The notes under the pieces are model-generated. The model saw only the letters and a list, made by a program, of their open reading frames with translations. It searched no databases and was not told where the DNA came from. 64,000 nt of DNA from Prinsepia uniflora (taxonomy: Eukaryota > Streptophyta > Magnoliopsida > Rosales > Rosaceae): the NCBI GenBank assembly GCA_032719365.1, contig CM064871.1:56201056-56265055 (forward strand), given 5' to 3'. Below are positions 46,166-57,900 of the stretch, piece by piece. The translations under genes were made by a program, and so were the position numbers. Position 1 is the stretch's first letter. Each line of letters starts with the position of its first letter.

Positions 46166-47506
46166 ATGGATAAAGAATGGGTTTTCCTTACCATGTTCAT
46201 CTCAAAACTCTATAAACATAATTAAACTAAACACATGTAGTTATTTTATTAAAGAATTAGTTTACTTATTTATTTGTAGAGTGTCGAAAGCTTATCGTGA
46301 AGGGGCAAGACGTTTTGTTAATATGGTTCAAACAAGCAAAGGGCATCCAGAAACTATCCAATGCCCTTGCAGCCGTTGCTTAAACCTACAACACCATTAT
46401 TTTGAAGAAGTATATGACCACTTGGTCATGTATGGGATGGATCCGACATACACTAGATGGGTCTTACATGGGGAAGATCCAAGTGTAACAGTCCAAGATG
46501 AAGATGCAGAGATGATAGAAATGATAGACACGTATAGGATGTACAGAGATACGTACTTTCAAGGATGTGGTCAGGATTTTTCACAAGTAAAAGAGTCAGA
46601 ACTTGCCTCTTTAGTGAAAGAGGCAGAAGTTCCTTTATATGCAGGAAGTAATTACACCAAGATGTCGGCTACAGTGATAATATACAAGTATAAGGCCAAG
46701 CATGGTGTGACAGATAAAGCATTTGATGAACTCTTGGAGATTTTTCGATATTTTCTACAACAAGATAGTACACTTCCTCATTCTTTAAACTTAACAAAAA
46801 AATTTCTGAATACCTTTGACTTAGGTTATGAGAAGATACATGCTTGTGAGAATCATTGTTGCTTATTTAGAAAGGAACTAGAGCACATGGTTGTATGCCC
46901 ATAATGCGGTTCTTCACGATGGAAAATCAATGGAAGAACCAAAAGGATTCACGAAGGAGTGCCTTCTAAGGTTCTACGTTACTTTCCAATCATACCGAGG
47001 TTTAAGAGAATGTATGGCTCACTTGAAAATTCAAAGCAACTGAGATGGCATAACGATAATAAAAGTGAGGATGGGATGATGCGACATCCAGTTGACTCAA
47101 TGGCGTGGAAAAGAATTGATAGTCAGTGGCCTGCTTTTGCATCGGATCCACGTAGTCTCCGACTTGGTCTTTCTTCAGATGGATTTAATCCCTTTGCTGA
47201 TCTTAGTTCAAGATATAGTTGTTGGCCAGTCATTTTGGTTATGTATAACCTTCCACCATCTATGTGTATGTCGAAAGAAAATTTATTGTTGACATTACTC
47301 ATCCCCGGAAAAACGCAGCCAGGAAATAATATAGATGTATATTTGGAACCTCTTATAGAAGATTTGAAGGAGTTGTGGGTTAATGGTGTAAGTGCCTACG
47401 ACGCATTTAGTAAGTCAACATTCAACTTAAAAGCTGTACTAATGTGGACGATAAATGATTTTCCAGCTTATGCAAATTTATCTGGATATTCCACGAAGGG
47501 TAGAAA
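46166..47506 (+). pseudogene. CACTA transposase TNP2, N-terminal part
   Basis: A first exon may start at ATG 46166 (MDKEW), with an acceptor TTTGTAG at 46279. From 46281 one frame runs to 47506 with a single stop (TAA 46902-46904, where CCC AAA TGC would give the usual CPKCG). It begins with the transposase-associated zinc-binding domain (SKAYREGARRFVNM, CPCSRCLN, VYDHLVMYGMDPTYTRWVLHGE), then the spacer and the start of the tnp2 DDE transposase (YEKIHACENHCCLFRKE, VLRYFPIIPRFKRM, DGMMRHPVDS.AWK, LGLSSDGFNPF, WPVILVMYNLPP, WTINDFPAYANLSGYSTKGR). TNP2 cuts the element ends. The frame is broken by the solo LTR at 47507 and rejoins in phase at 50158. Confidence 0.9.
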
Positions 47507-50157
47507 TGACAGGACCCGTCCCCGAAGGACATAGATAACCGTGCCTGGTCCTGCTCCCGTCTGACAAGCCGACTGAAGTTCCGAAATTTGCCCTCAGCAC
47601 TTGTCAAACAAGGGATAATTGTACCTGTGCTCACTCATGCTTCCATCTCCCGATCAGGCTCGACCATCGTGCCACGACCTGGAGGGCCAATAAAACATCA
47701 AAGGTGTGAGTGGACAAAAACAAAGTTTAGAAATACATTTATTAAAAGACAATCTTACCCTCCAGTTTTCATAATCATGCATGCATATCATAACTTATAA
47801 ATCAAATAATTAAGATGTGAATATAAATCTCAACCATCAATGAAAACATAGGATCCAGGTCCAATATAGAGTCACGTTATCCCTGCAACGCGTGCAAATC
47901 AATAGGCTCAAGGACCGCTCAAATCCCGAGCATCCGCCGCTGTGAACACATCACCAGCCGGCAATCCAGGTCGTTATGAACACATCACTGACTGACCTCC
48001 ATATAATCCAGCACATCTGGTCTGAGTCGAGCCTCCATTTGGCTGCACGACAACATACCGTGCTACGTGACCTCTCCGGGGTAAACACTTCCATCCCGGA
48101 AGCGAGCGTTATCTTCAGGGTCCATTTCGGGGGAAACATATTCCACACCGAAAGCCCTCATATATCAGCATCACGAAAACCAGTGAAAATAGTTGCATTT
48201 AATATCAAAACCAGTTTTAAACTGGGCTTTAAGCCCAAAACACTTTTCTCAAATCCATAAATCAATCCACGCAAACCTGAGCAATCACAATCTCATTTAT
48301 GACATAAATCCATCAAATCCAACACCAGATTCATAATCCGAGTCAAAATCAAGTTCAAACCCCGAGCCTTAGCTCGAAATATCAATTTCACAATTCTCTC
48401 GAAATTCGTGCCCAAAAGCATATCAAATAATATAATATTCCCAAAAATTCGGAAATCATCATATCGATGTATCAATCATACAAAATCATTTCCAATCATA
48501 TTATCAAGCATTTAAAATATATATGCATGCATTCAGGGTAGAAAACAAAAGTCCACTCACACACCGTCCAAATCGCTCGCTTTCCGAGCTGCACGTGTTT
48601 CCGTAATTTTCGATATTTTCCAGGAATCCCGAATCCTGTCCAAAATCATTATTCAGGGTCACTAAGGACCTAATTATCATCATATTAATTTATCATAATT
48701 TTCCGGGAATTTAATATTAATTTAATACGTAACTTAAACCTTCGGACCCTCGAAACATTATCGAGACGGCGTCCGATCGACTCGCAACCAAAATAAAAAA
48801 TGTTCGTTACATTAAATAGGACAAGTTTCATGTTGGCCTCACTTCGAAAAGCCCGCTCACGCGCCCTCACGCGCCGTGAACAGTAGCCATGAACAGTGAT
48901 CTCCTTCGCCCGTTTACCTGGTAAACGGGTCCGGCTAGCCCGCGATGCAACCCGACTGGGATCCTGTCCATTCCCAGTTAATTCCTTCAATTAATTACTC
49001 TAATTGCATCGTCATAAACCCAATTGCAGTTCTGTAATTCGACTTACAACAATTCTTACCTCAATCCCGTCGACTTTGAGTTTGAACGATCAAAGAACCC
49101 GCACACTCTGTTCATCATCGAATTGAACCAATTCCCATCAAATTCGTGTAATTGATTCATTGAGAAGCATCGTGGGACACTGGGAAACACGTTTACAATA
49201 TCAATTTCATTGTTCTCGACCTCCAATCCATTCGACTCAAGCTCGACTTTTTAAAACCTTCCCTGTCTCCGTTCTAAGCCAAAACAACCTCAATTCTTCT
49301 CATTTTTAATCTGGTCCCGCTCGCCTTGAGTCCAAGAATCTGAATCCAAGATCAATTTGATCAATTGGTGGCTGATTCGGAAAACCCGAAATCGGGATGT
49401 GAGAAGGGTTATGAATTCGGGTCCCAATTGCCCAGTTTTTGATCATCTTTGTTTAGTTTCTTAAGCTCTCCTGCAACCTCTCTCAAACACCCGCGATTAA
49501 TCGAGCAGGGAGAGCTGTTGCCTGCCTCAATTTTGAATGTTTATCTCCTCTCTATATGATTAAGGTAATAGTAGGCAATTAGGCATCAGACATCAACACA
49601 TCTAAGACATCACCCTTTTGCCACTAATTCCCATCTAATGGTGATAGATGTCACTCAAAGACATAATCTACGCATCAAAGTGGCTGAATCAGCCATCAGC
49701 CGCACTAATTAATTAAATCCAGTCAAACTACCATTTTACCCTTCTTTACCAAATTACCATTTTGCCCTTCATGGTTCTAGACCCATAATTTTCTCGTTCG
49801 GACTCCGATTGACGTATGCCGCCTGTCTACGGATTCAGCGTCCCGAGACCTATCTAACAGTACTTCCGAAAAGTCCAAACCATGTCCCAATCAAAAATTA
49901 ATCTTTCGGCCCCTTTTGGCCAATTTACCAAATTACCCTCAAACTTCCGCACATCATAACTTTTTCCTCGAATGTAGGAATCGGGCGTGCCACCTGCCTA
50001 TGAACTCGTGACGTCCTGAACTACGTCACGGTCATCGGTCAAATTCCGTTTGACCGCTCGAATAAAAAGTCAACCGTTCGCCCAATTCCAGGGGCAAAAT
50101 TGTCGTTTTCCCCAAAATTTCCAAATTTTCATTTATTCGAATTTTCGGGGCGTCACA
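47507..50157 (-). mobile_element. solo LTR (minus strand) inside TNP2, 2651 bp
   Basis: TGACAGGACCC ... GGGGCGTCACA (minus: TGTGACGCCCC ... GGGTCCTGTCA) with a perfect duplication agaaa (47502-47506, 50158-50162). Removing it restores the TNP2 frame (GRKACPVCG). It carries bracket sites GTGAGTGGAC (47705-47714) and GTCCACTCAC (48551-48560), stem-loops CCAGTTTTAAACTGG (48211-48225), GGGCTTTAAGCCC (48224-48236) and CGAGCCTTAGCTCG (48363-48376), GC-rich GCGCC/CACGCG repeats near 48860, and the duplicated module near 49800-50045. Confidence 0.93.
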
Positions 50158-50530
50158 AGAAAAGCATGTCCAGTATGTGGGGTTGAGACATGTTCAAAAT
50201 GGATACGTAACAGTAAGAAGTTTGCATATATGGGACATAGAAGGTTTCTTTCTCACAATCATCGTTTTCTATTTAATAAATCTTGGTTTGATGGAAACGA
50301 AGAACATGGACGTAAGCCTAAAGTGTTAAGTGGTTCAGAAGTTCTTGAGGTGGTCTCATCGATTGATAGTAACTTGAAAAAAAGCAAGCAAGAAGAAAGG
50401 GAAAAAAAGAGATGCAATTGAAGAAAATATAGGTGAAGAAGATGGAAATGAAGAACATGACAATTAGGAAGCTAATGTTAGCTCTCCATGGAAAAAGAAA
50501 TCCATTTTCTTTGAGTTACCATATTGGCAT
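50158..50530 (+). pseudogene. CACTA transposase TNP2, middle part
   Basis: Continues ..KACPVCGVETCSKWIRNSKKFAYMGHRRFL, HRFLFNKSWFDG, typical of tnp2. A one-base shift in the A-run near 50402-50410 and a TAG at 50466-50468 break it; read past these it gives EENIGEEDG... and ends ..FFELPYWH at a GTAAGT donor (50531). Intron 50531-50628 ends TGCTGCAG. Confidence 0.88.
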
Positions 50531-50628
50531 GTAAGTCATTTCCATTTCACATAATCAAAAATTATTTGAAAACTACATTTCTTAAGATGAAATAGCACTA
50601 GTATTAATGTGATTTCTCAATGCTGCAG

Positions 50629-51141
50629 AAATTATTACTACGACACAATTTGGACGTAATGCATATTGAGAAGAACATTTGTCAGATGGCAGTTGGCACA
50701 CTTTTGAATATGAAGCTAAAAACAAAGGATGGTTTGAATTCACGTAAGGATTTGAAGGAAATGGGCATTAGAAAGGGTTTACATCCAGAAAATGATGTTG
50801 CTGGTTCTAAAAATTCAAAGGCACCGTTCGTGCTATCGAAGCAAGAGAAGAAACGTTTTTGTAAACGGTTGCTGAATTTAAGATTGCCATATGGTTATAG
50901 CTCTAACATTGCAAGTCGAGTATCATTACGAGATTGCAAAATTTTAAGCCTCAAGTCCCATGATTATCACATCCTAATACAGCAAGTGTTGCCCGCATTG
51001 TTAAGAGGACTTCTGGAAAAAGGTCCAAGGGTTGCATTGCTTCGACTCTGTGCATTTTTCAATGAAATATGTCAGAGAGTTATTGACATAAATATGTTGG
51101 AACACCTTGAAAATGAAGTAGCAGAGACCATGTGTATGCTT
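50629..51141 (+). pseudogene. CACTA transposase TNP2, C-terminal part (truncated)
   Basis: Exon begins KLLLRHNLDVMHIEKNI, the expected continuation after LPYWH and a strongly conserved tnp2 block. It then reads into the DUF4218 domain (..RLCAFFNEICQRVIDI, LENEVAETMCML). Family members continue into ..YFPPSFFDIMVHL; here the sequence diverges after CML and ends at TAG about 51184. The downstream parts of DUF4218 and the C-terminus are gone. Confidence 0.9.
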
Positions 51142-51984
51142 GTGGTGGCTGCCCTCGGGGTTTTGCTTTGTAATCTTTTCTTTTAGCATAAGAAAAGCAA
51201 AACTAACTGGGCTGCAAATGTGAGCAGAAGAATAGTACAAAATTTCATAAAAATACATTCATATTTTGTTTGAATAATGACATGATTCTTTTCTTTAGAA
51301 AAGAATGACACGATCCTTCCCAAAATTCTTCTCGAAACTTATGAAAGACTCTACTCTCATCTGACAATCATTGACAAATTAACTTATCATCCAAAAATAC
51401 CCTTACTAATGGAAAGGCAGTATACAAAAATCTTATTGTAACTCGACCGAACATCCCAAAATGACCTTCAGTCAACAGTTAGACGAAGAATGCAATACCG
51501 GTATCGAAACTCTCTCGAAGCAATATCGCAGCCGGTCAAACTTTACAACCCACGTCAATTAACACATAGAAAATGTACGCTTTGCGATCCCAAAAACCCA
51601 ATCCGCTCAGTGTACCTCCAAAGTATCCGTCGAGGAATCCTTTGTCCCAAAAAACCCTTTCACAACCATAATCAAGCTCCCTAGGCCCTTGAGCTATAAA
51701 CTCGTCTGAAGTAATCCATTGCAACTCGTACCGAAACCCTAGATCTGTGCCACCGTGGGCTGGGAAATGGCTCCACAAACTGCCATGCACCGAAACATCC
51801 CAAAACCATTAAATACTTAGGCCTAAGCCCAAACACCTAACCCTGGTCCTAATCCTGTAACCCATAAATCAGACCTAATATCCAATATCACATATCCAAG
51901 TCTAATGCCCAAATTCATTTCAAAATAGTTATTAAAATCCACAATAAAAAAAAAGTGACTAGACTATTTAATATACATTTCCAA
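51142..51984 (-). other. old LTR debris and an unrecognised minus-strand frame
   Basis: TGACACGATCC at 51306 looks like the minus-strand end of a long LTR of the same superfamily, but the matching start is not found. 51536-51790 holds an 84-codon minus-strand frame rich in aromatic residues (..DFGYGC.., FWDKGFLDGYFGGTL) that I do not recognise. A hairpin TTCTTTTCTTTAGAAAAGAA lies at about 51286-51305. Confidence 0.4.
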
Positions 51985-52264
51985 AATTCCAACTTGATAA
52001 TGAATTATTCCAAACGTCACCATAGACATTTCTTATAAATTAGGGAAATAAGTCCACTCATCGGGAAGTCCAAACAAGTCTAAATATAGAGTCAAAATTG
52101 AAGTCCCTTACATATGGCGATCAAAAAATGGTTGGAAGGATATGATGGTAATGTTCACCTTCGAATCTCCTTCCTCCACAGCTACCAACTCTTGATAATG
52201 GGCATATTAAGCTAAAAAAAGAAGTGAGAAAGATGACAAATTAACCTTGAGAACGGCCCTAACA
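51985..52264. repeat. copy 2 (right half) of the dispersed repeat
   Basis: Aligns with 32950-33146 plus 33717-33810 of copy 1. It lacks the AACCGAACCG insertion and the 16-bp tandem repeat, so it records the pre-insertion state of both. Separated from its left half (40430-40989) by the CACTA element and later debris. Confidence 0.7.
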
Positions 52265-52539
52265 TGTGACGACCCGAAATTTGAAAAATGAAATTTAAAA
52301 TTTTAGAAAGGAAATGATGATTTTACCCTTGGTTAATTGGGTCAAAAGTTGACTTTTTGATCAGGATGCTTTTTGGATTTTCCGTGAAGATCGTTGCCTA
52401 GGTCTCGGAGACCTGAGTTCATAAACAATTGGCATGCCAAAATGGGAGTTCATATGAATTAGTTACGGGCTTAGAAAGGCCAAGGGCATTTTGGTAATTT
52501 TGAGGAAAGGGAAAAATGGTGTCTTTCCTAATTTTGTTG
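52265..52539 (+). repeat. plus-strand LTR fragment (first 275 bp)
   Basis: Begins TGTGACGACCCGAAATTTG like other LTR starts and contains one copy of the duplicated module (GGTCTCGGAGACCTGAGTTC.., about 52398-52440) and the GGCATTTTGGTAATTTT tail. It is cut at 52539 by the next, minus-strand LTR. Confidence 0.7.
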
Positions 52540-53291
52540 TGTTAGGACCCACCCTTAATCCCCCGGGATTGAGGGCTAAATCCTACTCCCGTCTAACTTA
52601 CGCATGACACGAAAACTAAACTGACGTCCAACCTCCATGTGACACGTAAGTCGGACAAGGGATTCTCGATCCAACCATCCTAAAAGTATCCGGACTTCCT
52701 AGAGTGCGCCGAACTACTGTGGATCGCGGTTGTGATGTTTCCGTCTCTCTCGACCAACAGCCCGAACCGCAACAACTTGGAGGGTATCAAAAATACAAAA
52801 GACTGTGAGTGGAAAAAAATAAAGAGTAAGTTCAAAAACAGTTATCAAGAAAACAATTACATTTTTATCCTCCACGCAAAAACCAATGCATGCATATGAA
52901 TTCACGTTATAAAACCATCTCATATTCAAAAACCATTAACAAAAGCCATTCTTGAAAACCCGAATCCAATCCGTTATTTAATTCCAGGCCTGAGCCTCAA
53001 ATCACAAATCAATCTCAAATACGGGAACTCAGTCCCAAAACTCATCAAATCCAATTCATCCGGGCCATTGCCAAAAACATCGAAAAACAAGTGAAAAACC
53101 AGTGAAAAATATCAAGTATGCGAGTTTGCTGGATCTCAAGTGCGCCCGAGTCTTTAAACTAAAAAACATGCGCAATAACCAGGCCTTCACGGAATATCAA
53201 CTAGTCTTTAAACTCAAAACACAATCATAGGCCTCGGGAGGTTATCACAATCATCGAGTCTTTAAACTCAAAACATTTACCGAGTCTTTAA

Positions 53292-54928
53292 TGACAGGAC
53301 CCGTCCCAATCCCACTGGGACCACCCGGGGACGTGACCCGCTCCCGTCTGACAATGACTCTAAACAGACCAAAATTACCCTTAAATAAAAACCGAAGACT
53401 TAAATAGATAGATAACGTACAAACACAGTGTTTAAAGTGATACTGTCAGACAAGGGGAAAGTAAAATACAACATGTGAGCCCCCACCAAAACCTTGAAAA
53501 TGGTACCGGCCCCACCAAAATCACTGTTCACACGCGCCCCCACGCGCCTGGTCAACGCGTGGGTCAACGCTGCTACAGTACTGCTGACGTCAGCATGACG
53601 TCATCACTGACACTTGTCAGGTGACACGTGGCATGTTCTGATTGGTCCCTGGTCTGACAATATCTGACAGGATGACGTCATCATGACGTCAGAAGTGACG
53701 TCAGCATGATGACGTCATCATGCTACAGTATCGGGTCAGAACCGTTTGACTGGAACCGGGTCGCCGTCGACCCACGGCTTGACCCGATTCAACCGTACGA
53801 TTCCGGCCACCATGTTCGACGGGGTTCATCCCTATAAGGTCATCTAGGTCTGTTCTATGGTTTTACAACCTCAAAATGGAAAGAAAGTGGGAGAAAACTC
53901 ACCAGTTCTCCTCTGAAACTCACGGCCAAAGTCCGATCGCCTTCTCCGGTGATCCACGCCGTCTCCGTCGTCCAAACCAGTCGTGGTCGACTCGTCTCTC
54001 ACCCTAGAACATGTCTAACACCAAACAACTGAGTTCCTAGCACTAAAACAGATTGGTCCGAAACAGGGGAGTAAAACGGGTTTTCGGGTTTTCGACCTTA
54101 CCGCCGCCGTGTCGCTGCCGCAGGCCGTGCCGTCGTCCAGTTAAGCTCTTGGGGTCCTCACGGTGTAGACTAGAGCTTCCCCTGCGTCGAGATGGTGTGG
54201 TTGTCGAGGTTTGCTTCTTGGACCCGTTTCCGTCGTGTTTCAGGTCTGAGTTTTTGGACGAGATTTCGGACGGGAAAATGGGCTGGTGGTGGCTGGTGGT
54301 TGCACGGGTTGTGAAGACCAGATGATGGTGGTGCTGTGGGTGGTCGTTTGGTGCGAAGAGGATGGCTGGTTCGTGTGTTTGGCTGGAGAGAAAATGGAAG
54401 AAATGCACGGGTTTGTGAGGGGATGAATGTGTGTGTTTGTAAGCAAAGGCAGACAGAGATCGTGCATGAACAAGGGAAATCAGAAGAAATGAAGGGCCAG
54501 GATTCAATCTGGCCAGAAATCCAAGGGCTAGAAACAATTGGAGGGAAAATAATTAATATAAAAATGAGTTAAATAGTGTAAATTGCTTTATTGGAATAGT
54601 AAGGCTTGGATGGGTGACACTTGTCACCAATCCATCGGTTTGATTTAAATATTAGGTTGGCACGGATTCCCGTAATAAATTAATATTTTATTCCGTTGTT
54701 CTCAGTTCCTAAATTCCGCTAAAACGCTTCCTTGACCATAACTTCTTCATACGAACTCCGATTTCGGCGTGCCGCCTGTCTACGGATTCGTGACGTCCCG
54801 ACCTACGTCATAGTCATGGGTCAAAGTCCAATTGTTGCCCGGGCCAAAAGTCAAAGTTTCCCCCCCCCTTCAGGGCCAAATAGTCTTTTTACATTAAAAT
54901 ATTATTATTCTCGGTTCGGGTCGTTACA
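53292..54928 (-). repeat. 3' LTR of minus-strand chromovirus (1637 bp, internal deletion)
   Basis: Matches 59502-62127 except that 975 bp (59691-60665 of the 5' LTR) are replaced by eight bases, ccccacca, at 53481-53488. The filler plus the next bases match CCCCACCAAAA at 60687-60697, just beyond the break, so it looks templated. One TGACGTCA-type unit of about 23 bp is also missing. The deletion removes the whole bracketed block. Dense TGACGTCA palindromes lie at 53582-53722. Confidence 0.92.
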
Positions 54929-54929
54929 A

Positions 54930-54942
54930 CCTACCCTCCTTA
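54930..54942 (-). other. polypurine tract (minus strand)
   Basis: Minus-strand AAGGAGGGTAGGT directly before the 3' LTR start, after the post-pol motif TTTCGAGGACGAAATTTC. Confidence 0.85.
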
Positions 54943-54963
54943 CAGAAATTTCGTCCTCGAAAT

Positions 54964-57900
54964 TTACTCAAACAAGTATGGGTACTGCCCTCTCATCAAT
55001 TCCTCGGGTTCCCATGTCGCTTCCTCCACCTCGTGGTTCCGCCATAGTACTTTAACCAAAGAAATCGTCTTGTTCCTTAAGACCTTTTCCTTCCTATCCA
55101 GAATCTGCACTGGCCGTTCCTCGAAACTCAAATCTGTCATCAGTTCCAGTGGTTGCTCTGGCAGTGCATGAGAGTCATCCCGAAGATACTTCCGTAGCAT
55201 CGATACATGAAACACGTCATGTACTCGGGAAAGCTCCGAAGGTAGTGCTAAACGGTAAGCCACCGGACCAATCCTCTCGACAATCTCATATGGTCCGATA
55301 TAACGAGGACTCAATCTCCCACGTCGTACAAATCGAAGAATCCCTTTCCACGGCGATAACTTTAAAAAGACAAAGTCACCAACCTCGAATTCTAAATCTC
55401 GGATCCGTCGATCCGCATAGCTTTTCTGACGATCCTGGGCCGCCTTCAATCTCTCCCGAATAACCCGAACTGTCTCCTGGGTCATATCCATCAGATCCGG
55501 CCCCACTGCAGTTCTTTCTCCGATCTCCATCCAGCATACCGGTGTTCTGCACTGTCGACCATACAGTGCCTCATAGGGTGCCATCCCTATACTCGCATGG
55601 TAGCTGTTATTGTAGGCAAACTCCATCAATGGCAATCGATCAGCCCACGAATCCTGGAATTGCAACACACAGGCTCTCATCATGTCCTCGAGAGTTTGTA
55701 TTGTCCTTTCAGACTGTCCGTCGGTCTGTGGATGGAATGCCGTACTGAAGTGCAATTTCGTACCCAAAGTAGTCTGTAGACTCCTCCAAAACTTGGATGT
55801 GAAACGCGGATCCCGATCCGACACGATCGACTCTGGGGTACCGTGTAGTCGGATGATCTCATTAATGAATAACTGGGCCAAACGGTTGAGCTTGTACGTC
55901 TCACGTACAGGCAGAAAATATGCTGATTTAGTCAACCGGTCCACTATTACCCAGACTCCATCAACTCCACTCCTTGTCTTCGGTAACTTGAAGACAAAGT
56001 CCATTGTAATATGATCCCACTTCCATTGTGGAATTGGAAGTGGCTGCATAGCCCCATACGGACGCTGCCGTTCTGCTTTGACCTGCTGACAGATCAAACA
56101 TTTGCTGACAAACTCAGCTATCTCCCTCTTCATCCCTGGCCACCAATAATAGTCCCGGAGGGTACGGTACATCTTTGTCCCTCCTGGATGCATAGCATAG
56201 GCCGAACTGTGGGCCTCGTCTAAAATCTCTCTCCTCAACTCTGGTACCGCAGGTACACACAATCTCCCAAGCTTTACTAATGCTCCATCGCCCCTGACGG
56301 AGAAATCTTGTCTCTGTTCGGATTCAACCTCGTTCCTGTAATCACAAAGTATCTGGTCCTTTAGTTGAGCCTCGATGATCCTGTCGACCAACACGGGTCG
56401 CACATGAAAGCTAGCCAACAAGGCTCCCCGATCGTCCATCCCTAACATAACTCCGCTCTTCCGAAGTTCCACTAGCAAAGGAAGATACACCAATCTCAAA
56501 TGCGCAACTGATCCCGCCGACTTCCTGCTAAGTGCATCAGCTACAACATTTCCTTGCCAGGATGGTACTCGATCGTACAGTCATAATCCTTCAACAATTC
56601 CAACCATCTCCGCTGTCTCATGTTGAGTTCCTTCTGAGTGAACAAATGTTTAAGACTCTGGTGATCGGTGAATATTCGGCATGTCACACCGAACAAATGA
56701 TGTCTCCAGATCTTTAGAGCATGAACCACCGCTGCCAATTCCAAATATGAGTAGGGTAGTTCAACTCGTGCGTCTTCAGCTGCCGGGATGCGTAAGCAAT
56801 CACTTTTCCATTCTGCATCAATACACAACCCAAACCCTGCAGCGATGCATCACTATATACCACGAACTCTCCACTGCTGTCTGGTAATGCGAGGACAGGT
56901 GCAGTGGTTAATCGGAACTTTAATTCCTGGAAACTCTGTTCACACTGGTCGTCCCATACAAACTTCACCCCTTTCCGGGTTAACCGAGTCAATGGTGCGG
57001 AAATCTGGGAGAAACCCTCTACGAATCACCGATAGTAGCCTGCTAACCCAACAAAACTTCGCACTTCCGTCACCGTGGTCGGTCTTGGCCAATTCGTCAC
57101 AGCCTCCGTTTTCTGAGGATCCACACTTATCCCCTCGGGTGATATAATGTGACCCAAGAATCCAATACTATTTAGCCAAAACTGACACTTGCTTAACTTA
57201 GCATACAGCTGCTCCTGTCGTAGTGTACCCAATACCATTCGTAAGTGCTCCTCATGAGCCCTGACACTCCTGGAATACACCAAGATGTCGTCGATAAACA
57301 CGATCACAAATTTATCCAAGTATGCTCGAAAGACTCGATTCATCAAGTCCATGAATGCAGCTGGTGCATTCGTCAATCCAAAGGGCATCACCTAGAACTC
57401 ATAATGCCCATACCTCGTTCGAAAAGCTGTTTTCTGAACATCCCCCTCGGCTATTCTCAGTTGATGGTATCCTGACCTCAGATCTATCTTGGAGAAATAC
57501 CGCGCTCCTCGTAACTGATCGAACAAATCATCGATCCTGGGTAAGGGATACTGGTTCCTTACCGTAGCCTTGTTCAACTGCCGATAATCCACACACAACC
57601 GTAAACTATCCTCCTTCTTTTTCACAAATAAGACCGGCGCTCCCCATGGTGATGTACTGGGTCGGATAAACCCTAGATCCACCAGTTCCTGTAATTGGAT
57701 TTTCAATTCCCGTAGCTCTGCTGGTGCCATACGATACGGTGCTTGTGAAATCGGTCGAGTCCCGGGGAGTAACTCGATCGTAAAGTCGATCTCCCTAGGT
57801 GGTGGTAATCCAGGTAAATCTCCCGGAAAGACATCAGGAAATTCCCGCACAATCGGAATATCCTCAATACGCAAAGATTCATCCGTAGACTCTACCACAT

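Larger units (their letters stand above)
40990..51141 (+). mobile_element. CACTA (En/Spm) DNA transposon, right end lost
   Basis: Left terminus CACTACACCAAAAG followed by subterminal hairpin repeats, then leader, captured host fragments, and a TNP2 transposase pseudogene interrupted by a solo LTR. TNP2 reading ends abruptly at about 51141, and no inverted CACTA terminus is visible to its right, so the element is truncated. Left target bases are gaa (40987-40989); the partner is lost. Confidence 0.85.

Noticed and set aside
51536..51790. 84-codon minus-strand frame as a host gene
   Set aside because: No start context, introns or known domain; surrounded by LTR debris. Described only as unrecognised.
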